Source: Punica granatum (taxonomy: Eukaryota > Streptophyta > Magnoliopsida > Myrtales > Lythraceae). Taken from it: 64,000 bases of DNA. The notes under the pieces were generated by a model. It had not been told where the DNA came from. It saw only the letters and a list, made by a program, of their open reading frames with translations, and made no database searches. Position 1 is the first letter of the stretch. The number at the start of each line of letters is the position of its first letter. A program made the position numbers and the translations under genes. Location of the stretch: positions 19,008,274 through 19,072,273 of the forward strand of contig NC_045129.1 in assembly GCF_007655135.1 (NCBI RefSeq). Direction: 5' to 3'. Below, one piece after another: positions 23,488 to 36,629 of this stretch.

Positions 23488-26400
23488 TGTGCGCACCTGA
23501 ATTTAATCTCGTCGGGGCACGCATGCGCGACGCCTATGCAACGCGGCTTGGGAGTATCCACCTTCCCGTGGGGACGCGCGACGGACGCACGTGAGAAGAA
23601 GTCGCCACTTGCCATTTTAGGACCCGAAGGTCAAGGGCCGGCAAGTTACCCGGGTCTAGGGGTACAAGGTACACCTAAATGCTAAGGCAATGGTCATACG
23701 GAACCGGAAATTCCGAATTCGGGGTTCTATTACGCGCGGTCCTATATCCCGCACGCTCTTTCGGTACTCTAGTTTGCTAGGCTTGCCGTTTTGTTTATTT
23801 ACCGCGTTATTGGTTGCACTTGACTTGCCCGTTTTGACACCGTAAAGTCGATGAATTGATCAAGTTGGGCCAAGAATCCGAAAGATGAGTAAACTTGTGC
23901 GTCGAGGAATCGGTTCACTATCTTCGCGTTACAGTTCGTCGGACCGTGATGGTCGATTCCCTGCGCGAACCACGACCACGAGTATTCAAGCTTACTCCTT
24001 TCTTGGTAACCATAGACCAACTTGACCGGTTCGACACTCGGACCTCTCGCTCGCCGATCGGGGATCCTTACAAATGAATGAATGAATGTATAAACAAAAT
24101 CCTCGCAATGTTCTCTCGAATAATTACAAAGTACAACTGAATAAGTAAATGGATCCCGATCGGTTTGCATTGGGCCAATATTCTGCTCCGGCTCACCGTG
24201 TGTTTTGAATGACCGACAAATAAATTAAGGCAACGCGGGGCTCAAGGAGTCGGGGGTCGGGTCCGATCGAACCATCGATCGGCAGAAGAACCGATTGAAT
24301 CCCACTATCACCATTGGACCGATCGAGCTCCCGGGTGATATCTTAACACGTTTCACACATCCAATTCAAATCGCCTTCCACATAGGCCGTACTTGGAGTG
24401 TGATGGTAACTCGAGGCTAGATCGCATTCCGCACTCGGGTTGCACGCACTCAGTGAGTTAGGAGGCGTTGGACCTCCTGTTCGGTGATTTGGGGCGTTGG
24501 ACCTATGGGTTCGGACTCGAGCCGTGACAAATCAACAAAAAATAAATGGAAAATGGAAGAAAACTGATAAAAACTGATGAAAAACAGACAAAAACAGACA
24601 AATACAGACAACTACAGACAAATTCCATATTAGGCCAAATGTACGTGATTTTATCAGTTATTAACCAGGTCGATTATCAAACAATGTGTCTAACTTAGGC
24701 AAGCAAAGAGATGGGCCAAGATATGGTTCTAAGCTAATTACATGTGTGATTTTGTTTTAGAACTCTATTCTGTGAGGTGTCACTGTGGTTTCACTGAATT
24801 AGCCAAACTCGTATTTTGACTCTAGATTAGAATCTAGCATTCCGCCTATCCACTATCTAATGTTTGATTAAGCCAAATGCATGATTAATCTGGTTTTTCG
24901 TGTTTTGCAACAGAAATGAAGATGCTCGCCACCAAATCTACAATAGGGAGATAGAAACACCGAAAGTGGATGAAATGGGCCGTACGAATGAAACTCGCAC
25001 CCGAACGGGCCGCCCTTTTTGTCCATATATCGAGGTGTTTCCGACTCCCTAATGTCTAGGATATCAGTGAATCGCAGAATGACGATTATGCCATTGAGCG
25101 GTAAAACGTGTTCAGTTCACATATAAATTAAAGATTGCGTGACACGAAAATGTCTAAAAAAGACTCGCGCACTTTGACTTGAGCTGCCTCAAATTGGGCC
25201 CGGACTCGAGTCATAGTACGCGAGTACTCGCTAGACACCGATTTAATTCGCGTTACACGTCTCAGTGCTTTGAAATTGTGGGCTTTCAAAGAAAAGGGCA
25301 TTTCCGCCATTCCGCGAACTATTGATACGCTTACGAATTGACAATCCATTTATCCAATTATTTAGTCCGAGTTATTTAATTAATCAAATGACACGTCCCA
25401 TTTCTCCCATTTGTGAAATTATTCGGCGGTGGTGAACTTATATTATGGGTATTATGGATTTAACGGGTAATTGTCCGAAATTAACTTGTCTATCATGTGA
25501 CTATTGCGTGGCTAACGATAAAACACGAACATAAATACACTCAATTCCAAGGAAAGATTCCAAAGCCACTAAGGAGATCACCCTAGACCCGGGAGGGGTC
25601 CGGAGCACTCGGCCATTTCCCAAAGAGATGGGCCAAGAGGTCTCCTTGACCCGTCTTGAGTTATGGGTGGTCTCCTATATCGGTTCTAATCATTTCTTGC
25701 ATGCATAATACGTCAAGTACGGCAATAGCACGAGTTTTGACCAAATCGATGCCACCATGCTCATAAGTACGCAAACGGACACACAAGCACGCACAAACTA
25801 AACATTTAAAGGAATTAATAAAACGACATCAACTCGTGCAACAACGAAATGTGAAAACACGGGAATCAACCTACTTCGAGGTGAAAGAGACTTCCTTGGA
25901 CCCGTGTGCTCCAAAGAAACTCTCGTCCACATCCTCTCAAGAATGACCGTGAGTTTCTATGGCTCACGTGGGCCAAGGCGGCCTCTTCGACCCCGACTTA
26001 TATCCTTTCCCATTATATTAACATGCTAGACGTGATTGACGAAGGTAAATGCTTGGGAATCGACTAATTTCGGGGATGGAGAGGCCACCCTAGCCTCGGG
26101 TGAACCAAGGGAGCTCACAGGTCCCTCCCTTGGGACTAGGCCGTGGGTTCCCGTGGTTCAACCGTGGCCAAGATGGTATCTCCTAGCTCGATCCTAGCCA
26201 TTTCCCATCATGTAACATGCATTCATACGACGTATGGACAAGATATAAGAAACAAACGTGCATGAGATTGCATGGAAATGCATGGACTCCTAGAAAAACC
26301 CTAACTTGCATGCAACGTGTGTATTAATCACCTTATCACCCCAAAACAAACGAAGATCGGAGACCTAACCCCCTTTAAGTCGTAAAGGAGTGTTACCTAG

Positions 26401-28601
26401 CCTCGATGTACGAGGAAAAGAGTCGGGGAAGTGGCAAGAGGGTCGGGTGACCCGACTGGACGTAATGGGCAGTGAACACCTGAGAGTAGCGGCAGTGGCA
26501 GCTTGGGGAAAGTGAGGTTGGCACGACGATTTCGACCACGACACTGAACGAGGTTGGATTCCTTGGACTCATAAGGGGCTGATCTCGACGTTTGTGACAA
26601 GTCCCGTGCGTGCAAGGGCTCGAGCAAGATGAAAATCTAAAGAGAAACCGTGAGATGAATAATGAAAACTCGAGAAGGAGAAAGTGAAAGAAAATATGTC
26701 TTGCACGGTTGAACGGCTCTCGGACCGTGACCACCTCTTCACGGGGGAGAGTGAGGGTTGTGAGAAGCCTTTAGAACGTGAAGGCACGACTCGCCATTGT
26801 CGTGAAAGGAAATGGCACGTTGAGGAAGTCCGGTGCACCGGGTGAGAGTCTTTCGGACCCGACGCTGCCTACGGCTAGAATCTGGGGTTAGAGGCCTCGA
26901 ATGAAGGATCTAAGCCCGGAAATGGACTTAGGAGGTGGAAAGCATGTAGGATAGGAAGTTTGGTTGTGTTTGGCTTAAGTCGGGTCGGGCGGTGATTGGA
27001 ATATAGGGTGGTTTTCCGTCGGCTTTGGCTGGTTTTGGCCACGAGGTGGGCTGTGCGGGGATGAGGTAGTGGGCTGGAGGTTGAGAGGATTTTAAAGAGA
27101 GATTGGCTTGAGAGAGAGTGGAGTTCAAGAGGTGATTAAGGTTGATGATGAATGGGAACTTATAGGGGTGACTAATGGTGTCATTAGGGTAAGCTAAGTG
27201 AAATTAGAAGGGAATTTAGGGTGGCCGGATTTGAGAGGGAGGATTAGGGTGGGGAAATGTCTTGTTGAGTGTGGGAAAAGCAAGAAGGGAAGTGATGGGA
27301 GGTGATGGATGTGAAAAGTGTGTAAGAGATATTTGAAATGTATGGAGGGGGGGAGCTCTTGGGTTTGAGCCGTCGGTCATAGGGATCTAGCCGTGGCTTG
27401 GAGTTGGAGCCGAGGCTTAGGGTTGAGCCGCGGCTCAGGGATTGAGCTGTGGGCTCTTTTTGGCTCGAGGAAAAGCTGGGAGAAGCTCGGGGCTCGATTG
27501 GTCACGTGCTCGACTTCCGTAGTCCGATTAATTGATAGATTTGGAATGCTTGCATGAAGAGAATTTGAATGAGCCCAATATCGCCATACTCCATGTGAAC
27601 GAATATCCGGGTGGTTCGGCACCTCGAAAGCCAGTTTTGCCATGTTCGGGCATTCTGAGTGGAGTTGACCGTCCCCGTTCTCCAATTACTCCCCCGTGCA
27701 CTGTATTATTCGTCTCGGTGTGCTTTTTGTCCCATGTGGAACTGTTGACCCGTCGTCCTCGTTTGAAGACCAATAGTTGGAGCTGACCTAGGGATCCGTG
27801 ACTGGGGTTTTCTTAGGGTTTCCTGAATGTTCCGAGGTGTTTGGAGACCATTGTGGTCTCAGCTTGCCACGAACGTGCCCCGAAGGTTTGCCGAGAGGCG
27901 TTCGTGACCACTGAAATGTTACTCGGGAAACCTTATTGACTTGCTTGGCCCGAGGCAAAATGATTTCCCTAGTCCTAGGAGTTGTAGGGAGTGAGTGGTG
28001 TGAAACTCGGACGTTAACTTTCCATTGAACGAGCTCTAAGTGCTAGATCCCGTCTAAAAGGGGTCTCTTTCCCGAGTCGGGGTCCACTTGGGATTCACTC
28101 GGGAGACCAAGTTGCACTCCGAAAGACAGTCTGAAACTTGTTCCATGGTCCTGATGGTTCTTGGGTATTTGTAGGCCTGTCTTCGGGCGCCGTTTATTTG
28201 TTCGTGTATCGGGCCTCCCCGGGGCCCAGCTAGGAAAGGCGTCTGCGGATGTTCGAGGGTGCGCCGATTAAGTAGTAGACTTCTGAAATGCGCTCGGACG
28301 TGCCATTGGTCATTTTGATACCACGGGGGATTTTTAGAGCCCCATATTGGATACCTTTTGACGTCCCGGTGATCCGATGATGAATAGTACCATAGTGCCA
28401 GCTTCTGTTGCTTCTGGGCCCATCGTTTGTTTACTCTTCCAATTGCCCCTATGTGCCTTTCTAGGACACTGCTTCTCTCCCGTAGTCCGTGCCCCCATGT
28501 CCGAGCATTTGCCCCCGATTGCCGGGTCAAGAATAGTAGCCCGAGCCTTAGTCCGAGCGTTCTTGTGTCGGGAGTCGGTGGGCCAAAATGGGGTGCTGAT
28601 A
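23488..28601 (-). repeat. 5' LTR of element D (5114 bp)
   Basis: Left end TGTGCGCACC at 23488. Right end GGTGCTGATA at 28601, meaning the first two bases of the LTR are TA rather than TG. It contains a TATAAG box (minus, 27159-27164), AATAAA (minus, 23794-23799), an AGCCGCGGCT-like cluster (27365-27480) and a single unit of the 195-bp repeat (around 26555). It has the conserved small frame at 23799-24170. Confidence 0.85.
27159..27164 (-). promoter_or_regulatory. TATA box of LTR D
   Basis: The minus strand reads TATAAG in a context shared with LTR A (followed by CCCATTCATCAT). Confidence 0.55.
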
Positions 28602-29734
28602 GCTAGGATGGCGCCAAATCATAAAATGATGTTCTTGCCCATGATTTGAAGATTTGTTTTCAGAAAAGGGAAGCAACACAATATGGATTTGAAAGTATGA
28701 GGGTTTTGAAAAGGGTACTAACACCATTTTGTAATTCGTCGACGCGAGTTACAAATTAATGTCCAGTTTGTACAAAGTTGCTTAAATTGAATGAATTAAC
28801 CGTGTAAGCATCCCAATTAACCCATTCGTGAAATTAATGTTTAAGGTTATTGCCGAATGTATTAATTATGAAAACGATTTGCGCATAGGTGACCAAGATG
28901 GGTCAAGAAAGACCAAACACATCTTCAAGTCCTAATAGGCTCGAAAGGGTCTCCGAATTGTGAATCCATGCATATTGCTTAAAAGAGACATTTCAATGCG
29001 ATGTTATTGAAATTGTGAATTGCACGAAATCTAAGAACGAACCCAAAACGGGGAGAGGAAGCCTCATTCAACCCGTATGAGTCCATGAGACTCTTGGCCA
29101 CTTCTCCTTGGAGAAAGCCGAGAGGTCCCATGGCCCAAATAGGGTTCCACGAGGTTTCCCCGTCTCGTTTCAAATCATTTCTCGCATGCTCAAGCAACAA
29201 ACACGATAAATGACACGATTAAACGAAAGTCGATATTGCCATGATTTAAATAACACATTCAAACATGGAAACATGCACAAACATATTATTTAAGGAATCG
29301 ATAAAACAATATCGACTTCATGCACGTGGGAAAATACGATGAAACTCGGGAATCGAACTTGGATCGGGTCAAGAAGATCGTTCCTTGCCCGAAAGAAGCA
29401 AGAGAGCATTCGGTCACCTCCCTTGGAGGGAAACCCGTGAGCTCTTTGCCTTTCCCGGGTCGGGATGTTCTTCTCGACTACGATTCAAGTGTTTCCTGAC
29501 ATGCTAGCATATAAATCAAGGATAAATATGCATGATATAACATGGAAAGTGCATAAAATGTAATCTTGTAAGTGAGCATGCTTGATACACTGTATAACTC
29601 CATAAACAAGTAATAAATGTAAAAAGCCCTAACTCCTCTAAGTCGAGAATGTTTTACCTAGCATCGGGATGCGAGGAAAGAGTTGGGGAAGGTTTGAGAG
29701 TCGAGTGACTCGGTGGAATCCTCGGAAGGACATT

Positions 29735-29878
29735 CGGGTGCAAAGACATGCACGTTTGGACGAGTTGGGCACGCGATTGGGCGTGCACGGGCGTGCGGAC
29801 GCGCAGGCAGGCGCGCGGGCAGAGGCGCGGGGCTCAGGCGAGCGCGCAGCAGTGCGCTCGGGCGTGCGGTGACGGGTG
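29735..29878. other. Strongly GC-rich GCGC/GCGTGC tract in LTR G
   Basis: A 140-bp tract of GCGTGCG, GCGCG and GGGCG words, far richer in G+C than its AT-rich surroundings. The homologous part of other LTRs is not like this. It opens long Ala/Arg-rich frames on both strands that I regard as compositional artefacts. Confidence 0.7.
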
Positions 29879-30645
29879 TCACTATTCACCCGAGAGCACG
29901 ATCTTCACACGAAATCACCTAATAAACCTGAAACAATAACTTAAAGACTTCGAATAGAAAAACCAAGTTCACCAATGAACTCCATGGGTCCGAAATGAGT
30001 GGGATATGGAGCTTGAGAAATTTTGAACTTAAGTCGGGATGATGAACATCGGCTTTGGACTTAAGAACTAAAGGCTCTCTTTGGATTTGTTTATGTTTTT
30101 TTCTTTTGATTTGAAGTGTTGAAGCTTGTTGGTTTTGATTATGCAGTTGAGAGCTTTTCTTGGAGTGAGAAATCTAGTGAGAACATGCAAGAGGAGAAGT
30201 GATTAGCTTAATGACTTTAGAGCAATATATAGGCAAAGCTAATGAGTAATTAAGCAAAACAAACCACAATTATCCCCTTGATTAACAAAAGTCGATTTTG
30301 CTAATGAAGATGAGGATGAATATGAGCCAAGTATCTTGATAAAGAAGAAGCCAAATGCATTGATGAGCATTGATGAGAGCTTGAGTGTTGTTTTGAAAGA
30401 CTTAGAGATATTTTCATGCAAGTGTGCAAGAGAAGCTTGGGGTGGACAGCTTGGCAAGGGAGGAGTTGACCTTGGGCAATTCATGGGTCCCACGGCCGAA
30501 GAGGAGAAACCGAGAGAAAGCTTGGGTCTCGATTGATTGCGTATTCGAAGCTCGTGGTTCGAATTGAACGTCGAATTGTCGATATACGCAAGAAAACGGA
30601 TTTAATGAGCCCAAGATTGGCACTTTTCGAGGAAAAATGTCTCAG

Positions 30646-30650
30646 GTCCA
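30646..30650 (+). repeat. TSD GTCCA, left copy, of solo LTR E
   Basis: GTCCA immediately precedes the LTR start TGTCAG at 30651 and recurs directly after its end at 36167-36171. Confidence 0.9.
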
Positions 30651-32208
30651 TGTCAGCACCCCATTTTGGACCACCGGCTTCCTACACGAGAATCTTCGAC
30701 CAAGGCCCGGGTTACTATTCATCATCCGATGATCAGAGGCGAACATGCGGACATGGAATCATGAAGTACGAGAGAGAAACATGGTCCACTGAGAAGACAG
30801 GGGAGAGCAATCAGAAAGGCAAACAGGCGACAAATCTCAGAGCAACAGGAGCTGGCACTATGGCACTATTCATCGCCGGATCACCGGAGCGTCAGAAGAT
30901 ATCCAATATGGGACTTTAAAAATCCTTCTTGGTACCAAAATGACCAATGGCACCTCCGAGCGCATTTAAGAAGCCTCCTGCTTAATCCGGGGCACTCCTG
31001 AACATTTGCAAACGCCTTCCTGACGGGGCTCCCGGGACGCCCGATCCACGGACAAGTAAACGGCACTCGGAAACAGGCCTGCACACACCCAAGGACCACC
31101 AGGACCAAGGAATAAGTTTCAGACTGCCTTTCAGAGTTAGTCTTGGTCTCCCGAGCAGATCCCGACCCGGAGAAAGGGCCCCTTTTTGCACAGAAACGTG
31201 GCCAGAGACGCTTTTAATGAACCGTCAGTGCACGAAATCCGCGCCAACCAATCCCGAAGACCTCAAGGCCTAGGAAAACAAACCCTGATCGCATTGTACA
31301 ATCCATCTAGGTTTCCCGAGTACAATTCCGGCAACAAAAGGGCCCCTTTCAAGCGGAATCTTGCGCTTAGAGCTCATTCGAGGAAATGTTGACGTCCGAG
31401 CTTTGCACCACCCACTCCCAACAACCCCCAGGGGCTAGGAAATCATTTTGGCTCGGACCAAGCAAATCATACCGAGCTCCCGAGTGACGTTTTAATGGTC
31501 ATAAACGCCTCCCGACAAGCTTTCGGGACTCATTTTTGACAAACGGAGATCACAGTGGTCTCGAACATGTTAGAACGCTCGGGAAACACCGAGAAAGCCC
31601 CGTTCGCGGAGTCTTAGGACGCCTCCGGATATCGATCTGCAGCTGGGGCCGGCAAGTAAACCGTTCTGCCCAAAGCACAAAGCACGCCGACACAAGCGAT
31701 ACATCACGCAGAGGAACGAACAAGCGACAGAAACGGACAACTTCACCCCGATCATCCAAACGGAGCAAAACCGGCTTTCGAGTCCCCGGGACGCCCGAGC
31801 ATTCACCCATACGAAGAATGTCAATATTAGGCTCATTAAAACCGTATTCGCGCATACATCGATAATTCGTCGTTCAAGCGAATCACGGAAATCGAATGCG
31901 TGATCAATCAAGCCCCGAGCTTCTTCCGGCTTTCTTCCTAATCAAGTGGGACCCTTGAGCTAGCCAAGCCGAGCCGAGCCGAGCCAAGCCGCGAGCCATG
32001 GCTCTCCTCTAAAGACAAGCCAAATGAGCCTCCACCACACATTTTCAAAATATCTTCTTACACCCATCACTTCCCTTCTCCCATCCATCACCTTCCATCA
32101 CCTTTCAAGACAACTTCCCCACCCTAATCTTCCCTCCAAAAATTCGGATCCCTTAAGCACCCACTAATTGCACTTAGTTTTCACTAAACAAGCCATTAAG
32201 TCTTCCTT

Positions 32209-32214
32209 TATAAG
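32209..32214 (+). promoter_or_regulatory. TATA box of solo LTR E
   Basis: CTTTATAAGCCC, matching the CTTTATAAACCC context in LTR F. Confidence 0.6.
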
Positions 32215-32404
32215 CCCATTGCATCATTAACTTAATCACAACTCCTCTTGCACTCTCTCTCTAGCTTTCTCACTCAAAAACTCTCTCAAATTCCTCTCAA
32301 ACTCCAACAATTCGTCCAGCTTTCCCTCAGCCCGAAACCAAGGCAAAATTGCCGAAAAACTCAACCGTTTTCCGGCGATCGCCACTCAACCCGAACCAAA
32401 CTTG

Positions 32405-32700
32405 ACCAAACTTTATATCCCACATGTATTCGACCTCCCGAGTCCATTTCCGGTGTTAGTTTTGGCATTTGAAGCCTTCAGCATGCAGTTCCAGCCCAGT
32501 CCAGAATCGGGTCCCTAGGGTGTTTCTCGGTTTCTAGGCGAGTTCTTCCTTCCCGACTTATCCGAGCCTCAAACAAACTACATATCCCACATGTATTCGA
32601 CCTCCCGAGTCCATTTCCGGTGTTAGTTTTTCGATTTGAAGCTCCCAGCAGCCCGAACCAGCTCTGTCCAGAACCGGGTTCAATAGGTGTTTTCACGGCT
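32405..32700 (+). repeat. 168-bp tandem duplication in LTR E
   Basis: The block CCCACATGTATTCGACCTCC with its downstream GAGTCCATTTCCGGTGTTAG is found at about 32418 and again at about 32586. The two copies have diverged by several bases; other LTRs have one copy. Confidence 0.85.
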
Positions 32701-32929
32701 TCCCGGGCTCCCCGGATATTTCCACTACCTCACGGCTATGGCGAGTCGTGCCATCATTTCCTAGGGGTTCCTCATGACCCTCACTCTCTCCCGTGACAAG
32801 GTGGTCGCGTGCCGAGAGCCGCTCAACCGCGCACCGCCATTTCTCTCTTTTCTCCCTTCACAGATTTTTTCCAGTTTTTACCGGTTTTCTTTGCATCTCT
32901 CAAAACAATCGACATGTCTAATCTTCATG

Positions 32930-33390
32930 AAACCACTGTAGGCATGATTCTCAGTCAGTTAGGAGTCCAATGCCACCGACCTTGCACCAAAAGACCACCG
33001 GGAGCCTCCCGTAGAGTCGTTTCTTCATCGGGTGCCAGTCGGGTCAGTTCCTCTGGTTTTCTTTTCTAACCCGAACTTCGCAGGAACGTACAGGTCAGCT
33101 CGGGTTGAATCTCGCTACGAGCCGCCTATCACCGTGATCCTCAGTCAGTTAGGAATCCAATTCCACCGACCTTGCATCAAAAGACCACCGGGAGCCTCCT
33201 GTGGAGCCGTTTCTTCATCGGGTGCCAGTCGGGTCTGTTTTGACCCGACTGGGTCTGTCCTTTTTTTACTGACCCGACTATGTTTTTGATTTTCGGAAAA
33301 TCTACGCATGCTCTCCTCCCGAAACCACCACAGGAGCGATCCTTAGTCTCTTGGGAATCCAACGCAACTGGCCCCGCGCGAAAATTCCAT
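32930..33390 (+). repeat. About 195-bp tandem repeat, 3 units, in LTR E
   Basis: TTAGGAGTCCAA-type cores at about 32958, 33151 and 33348, each followed (except the last) by CCACCGACCTTGCA and AAAGACCACCGGGAGCC words. Same unit as in C 5' LTR (four units). Confidence 0.8.
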
Positions 33391-36166
33391 CCCGATCAAC
33401 CGGTACAGCCCCGACAAGCCAGACTGCCAGTCGGGTCTGCCAGTCGACCCGACTGCACCGGTTCGGGTCTGTTCGTTCCAACCGAGTCTCCCGACTCCCT
33501 TTGCCACTTCTCCGACTCTTTCCTCGTGTTCCGAGGCTAGGTAACATTCCTCTACGACTTAGAGAAGCTAGGATCCCCGATGTTTGCTTGTTATGAAGTG
33601 TTAATGTGATTTATAAACCGGAAAGCATGAAAGTTGCTATTTTTCTTCTAGATCCAGACTTCCTCATGCATTTCCATGCACGTACGTCCATCATATTCCA
33701 TTTATGTGCTCATATCATATCCGTATGATGCATAAGTTCATGTGCCATGATAGGAAAATATCCAAATCGGGGCCGAAGAGACCATCCCGACCCGTGTGAG
33801 CCACGGAAGCTCCCGGTCATTCTTGATGGAATACGGCCGAGAGGTTCCATGGACCACACAAGTCCGGGAGGCCCTCTTTCGCCTCGAGATGGGCCGATTC
33901 CCGTGTTTTATCCGTTTCGTTATCACTTGAGTCGATGCAGTTTTATTGATTCCGCTTAAATATTTTGTTCGTGCGTGTTTGTATGCTCTTTTGCGTGATT
34001 ATGACCATGGCGGCATCGATGTGATTAAAACGTGTGTTATTATCGTGTTTGACGTATTATGCATGTAAGATACGATCAGAATCATCCCTTGGAATTGTGT
34101 GTATTGATGTTCGTGTCTTATCATTGGCTATGTGATAATCACATGATAGACGTGTAGACTGCGGACCATTGTTCGTTAAATCCATAATACCCATAACACA
34201 AGGTCATCGTCACCGAATAATTTCACGAATGGGAGAAACGGGACGTATCATTCGGTTAATTAAATCACTTGGACTAAATAATTGGATGAATCGATCACTA
34301 ATTCGTAAACGCATCGATGGTTCACGGAACGGCGGGAATGCTCTTTTCCTTAAAAGATCACAATTTCAAAACACCGAGACGTGTAACACGAATAGAATAG
34401 ACGTCTAACGAGTACTCGCGTGCTATGACTCGAGTCCGGGCCCGATTTGAGGAGGCTCGAGTCAAGACGCGCGAGTCCTTCTTAGACTTCTTCGTGTGAC
34501 GCGATCTCCAATTTATACACGAACATCGCAATTTTATCATCCAAGGGCATAATCATCATTCCGTGATTCACCGATACCCTAGGTGTTAGGGAGTTGGAAA
34601 CACTTCGATCTATGAACGAAAAGGGCAACCCGTTCGGGTGCGAGTTTCATTCGCACGGCCCATTCCGTTCACTTTCGGTGTTTCTATCTTCCTATCGTAG
34701 ATTCGGTGGTGGACATTTTATTTCAGTTACAAAACACAAAAAATCGGATTAATCATGCATTTGGCTTAATCAAACATTAGATAATGGATAAGCGGAATGA
34801 TAGATTCCAATCTAGAGTCAAAACACGATTTGGCTAATTCGGTGAAACCGTAGTGTCACCTCACTGAATAAGAGTCTTAAAACAAACATACACATGTAAT
34901 TGGCTTAGAACCCTATTCTAATCCACTATTTATGTTTGCCTAGGTTAGATACATTGTTTGCTAACCAACCCCGGTTAATAACTGATTAAATCACATACAT
35001 TCGGCCTAATACACAACTTGTCTGTATTCACCGATACTATCAGTTGTTGTCTGAATTTCATCAGTTTTATCAGTTTTCTTCTGTTTTATCCTTGCTTTTG
35101 CTGATTTGTCGCGATTCAGGCCTGAGCCCATAGGTTACGTGTTACACGGGGTCCAATGCTCCAAACCACCGAACATGAGGTCCAACGCCTCCTAATTCAT
35201 CGAGCGCGTGCAACCCGAGTGCGGAATGAGATCTAGCCTCGATTCACCGTTACACTCCGAATACGGCCTATGTGGAATACAATTTGGATTGGGCGTGTGA
35301 AACGGATTTAGATGTCACCCGGGAACTCGATCGGTCCATCGGATACAGTGAGAACCGACCGGTTCTCCCGTAAACCGTTGGATCGATCGGACCCGACCCC
35401 CGGCTCCTTGAGCCCGCGTTGCCTTAATTCGTTTTTCGGTCATTCAAAATATACGGTGAGCCGGAGCGGAATATTGGCCCAATGCAAACCGACCGGGATC
35501 CATTTACTTATTCAGTTACACCTTGTAATTAGTTGAGAGAACATTGTGAGAATTCTATTTGTATGTTCATTCATATACTTGTAAGGATCCCGATCGATGA
35601 GCGAGAGGTCCGAGCGCCGAATTGGTTAAGTTGGTCTATCCCTACCAAAGGATGAGTGAGCTCGGATATTCACGGCTTCGGTTCACGCAGGGAATCGGCC
35701 ATCCTGGTTCGGTGAACTGTAACGCTAAGAAAGTGAACCGATTTCTCGATGTACGAGCATACTCACCTTTTGGACGTTTGGCCCAACTTGATCAATTCAT
35801 CGAATTTACGGTGTCAAAACGGGCGAGTCGAGCACAACTCTAAATCACGCGGTAAATAAACAAAAATGGCAAGCCTAGCAAGCTAGAGTACCGAAAGGGC
35901 GTGCGGGATATAGGCCCGCACGTAATAGAACCCCCGAATTTGGAATTTCCGGTTCCGTACGACCATTGCCTTAGCATTTAGGTATACCCCGTACCCCTAG
36001 ACCTGGGTAACTTGCCGGCTCTCGACCTTCGTGTCGTAAAATAGCAAGTGGCGACTCCTTCTCAAGTGCGTCCGTCGCGCGTCCCCGGGAAGGTGGATAC
36101 TCCCAAGCCGCGTTGCATAGGCTTCGCGCATGCGTACCCCGACGAGATTAAATTCGGGTGCGCACA

Positions 36167-36171
36167 GTCCA
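36167..36171 (+). repeat. TSD GTCCA, right copy, of solo LTR E
   Basis: Identical to 30646-30650. Confidence 0.9.
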
Positions 36172-36629
36172 TATGAGGCTCGGAAGTCGATTTTGCTCAT
36201 TTCAAGTGACCAGAGCGAAGTTAACCGCTTCTGACAGCATATCTTGTGTTTGCATCTCACGTTGATCATTTTGACATAAATTGTCAGACAACGTGAACAA
36301 TTGACCCTTAAGCCGGTAATGCAAACGTGGAGCCGGAGACGTCCTAGAGGGCTGAAACTTGATTTCTCAGAATGCTTTCTGAGTTGCTTGGGCACTCCGG
36401 AGATCACTATAATCTCTGTTTGTCAAGATCAGACCTCTAAGGACTTGAAAAGTACATTTGAGACCTCTAAAGCACTGCTCGGGAGGTCTAGATGAGTTGT
36501 GTGATTCATTCCGACGATTCCATGTTGAGCCTTGGGAAGGCTAGCACTGTGTAGAGTAGGCATCCAGCGTCAAGTTTTCGTAAAAAGGACATTCGGATAT
36601 GCATTTCCACTGAAAATGGCCATTTCTAC
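36172..36629 (-). repeat. Degenerate LTR of element G, segment 2 (between E and F)
   Basis: Continues segment 1 across solo LTR E and ends in TCTAC (36625-36629), the left TSD of element F. Weakly similar to LTR D around 27600-27990. No gene. Confidence 0.65.
36625..36629 (+). repeat. TSD TCTAC, left copy, of element F
   Basis: TCTAC precedes the LTR start at 36630 and follows the LTR end at 63133 (63134-63138). Confidence 0.9.

Larger units (their letters stand above)
21629..28601 (-). mobile_element. Element D: Ogre/Tat-like retrotransposon, 5' end (LTR, PBS, ORF1)
   Basis: On the minus strand: 5' LTR (28601-23488), PBS (23484-23467), leader, then ORF1 cut at 21629 by element A. The gag-pol and 3' LTR of D should lie left of the window. 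At its right end the LTR meets degenerate LTR sequence of G, and the expected TSD is GCTAG (28602-28606). Confidence 0.85.
28602..30650 (-). repeat. Degenerate LTR of element G, segment 1
   Basis: Reads as a diverged minus-strand LTR of the same superfamily. The stretch 28740-28860 recalls LTR D 25320-25440, 29640-29700 recalls D 26390-26450, and a TATATA (30226-30231, minus) lies where the promoter is expected. Divergence from all other LTRs is clearly greater. It is interrupted on the left by D and on the right by solo LTR E. No coding content beyond chance frames. Confidence 0.7.
30651..36166 (+). repeat. Solo LTR E (5516 bp) of an Ogre/Tat-like family
   Basis: Complete LTR, TGTCAGCACCCC...GGGTGCGCACA, with identical 5-bp flanks GTCCA and no PBS, PPT or internal sequence on either side. 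This is the signature of intra-element LTR-LTR recombination. It contains a TATAAG box (32209-32214), a 168-bp internal duplication (32405-32700), three units of the roughly 195-bp repeat (32930-33390), AATAAA (35855-35860) and the conserved small frame (35622-35843). Sequence and repeat content place it closest to element C. Confidence 0.92.

Noticed and set aside
29638..29889. Ala/Arg/Pro-rich frames on both strands of the GC-rich tract
   Set aside because: Open in several phases because of composition; no conservation.
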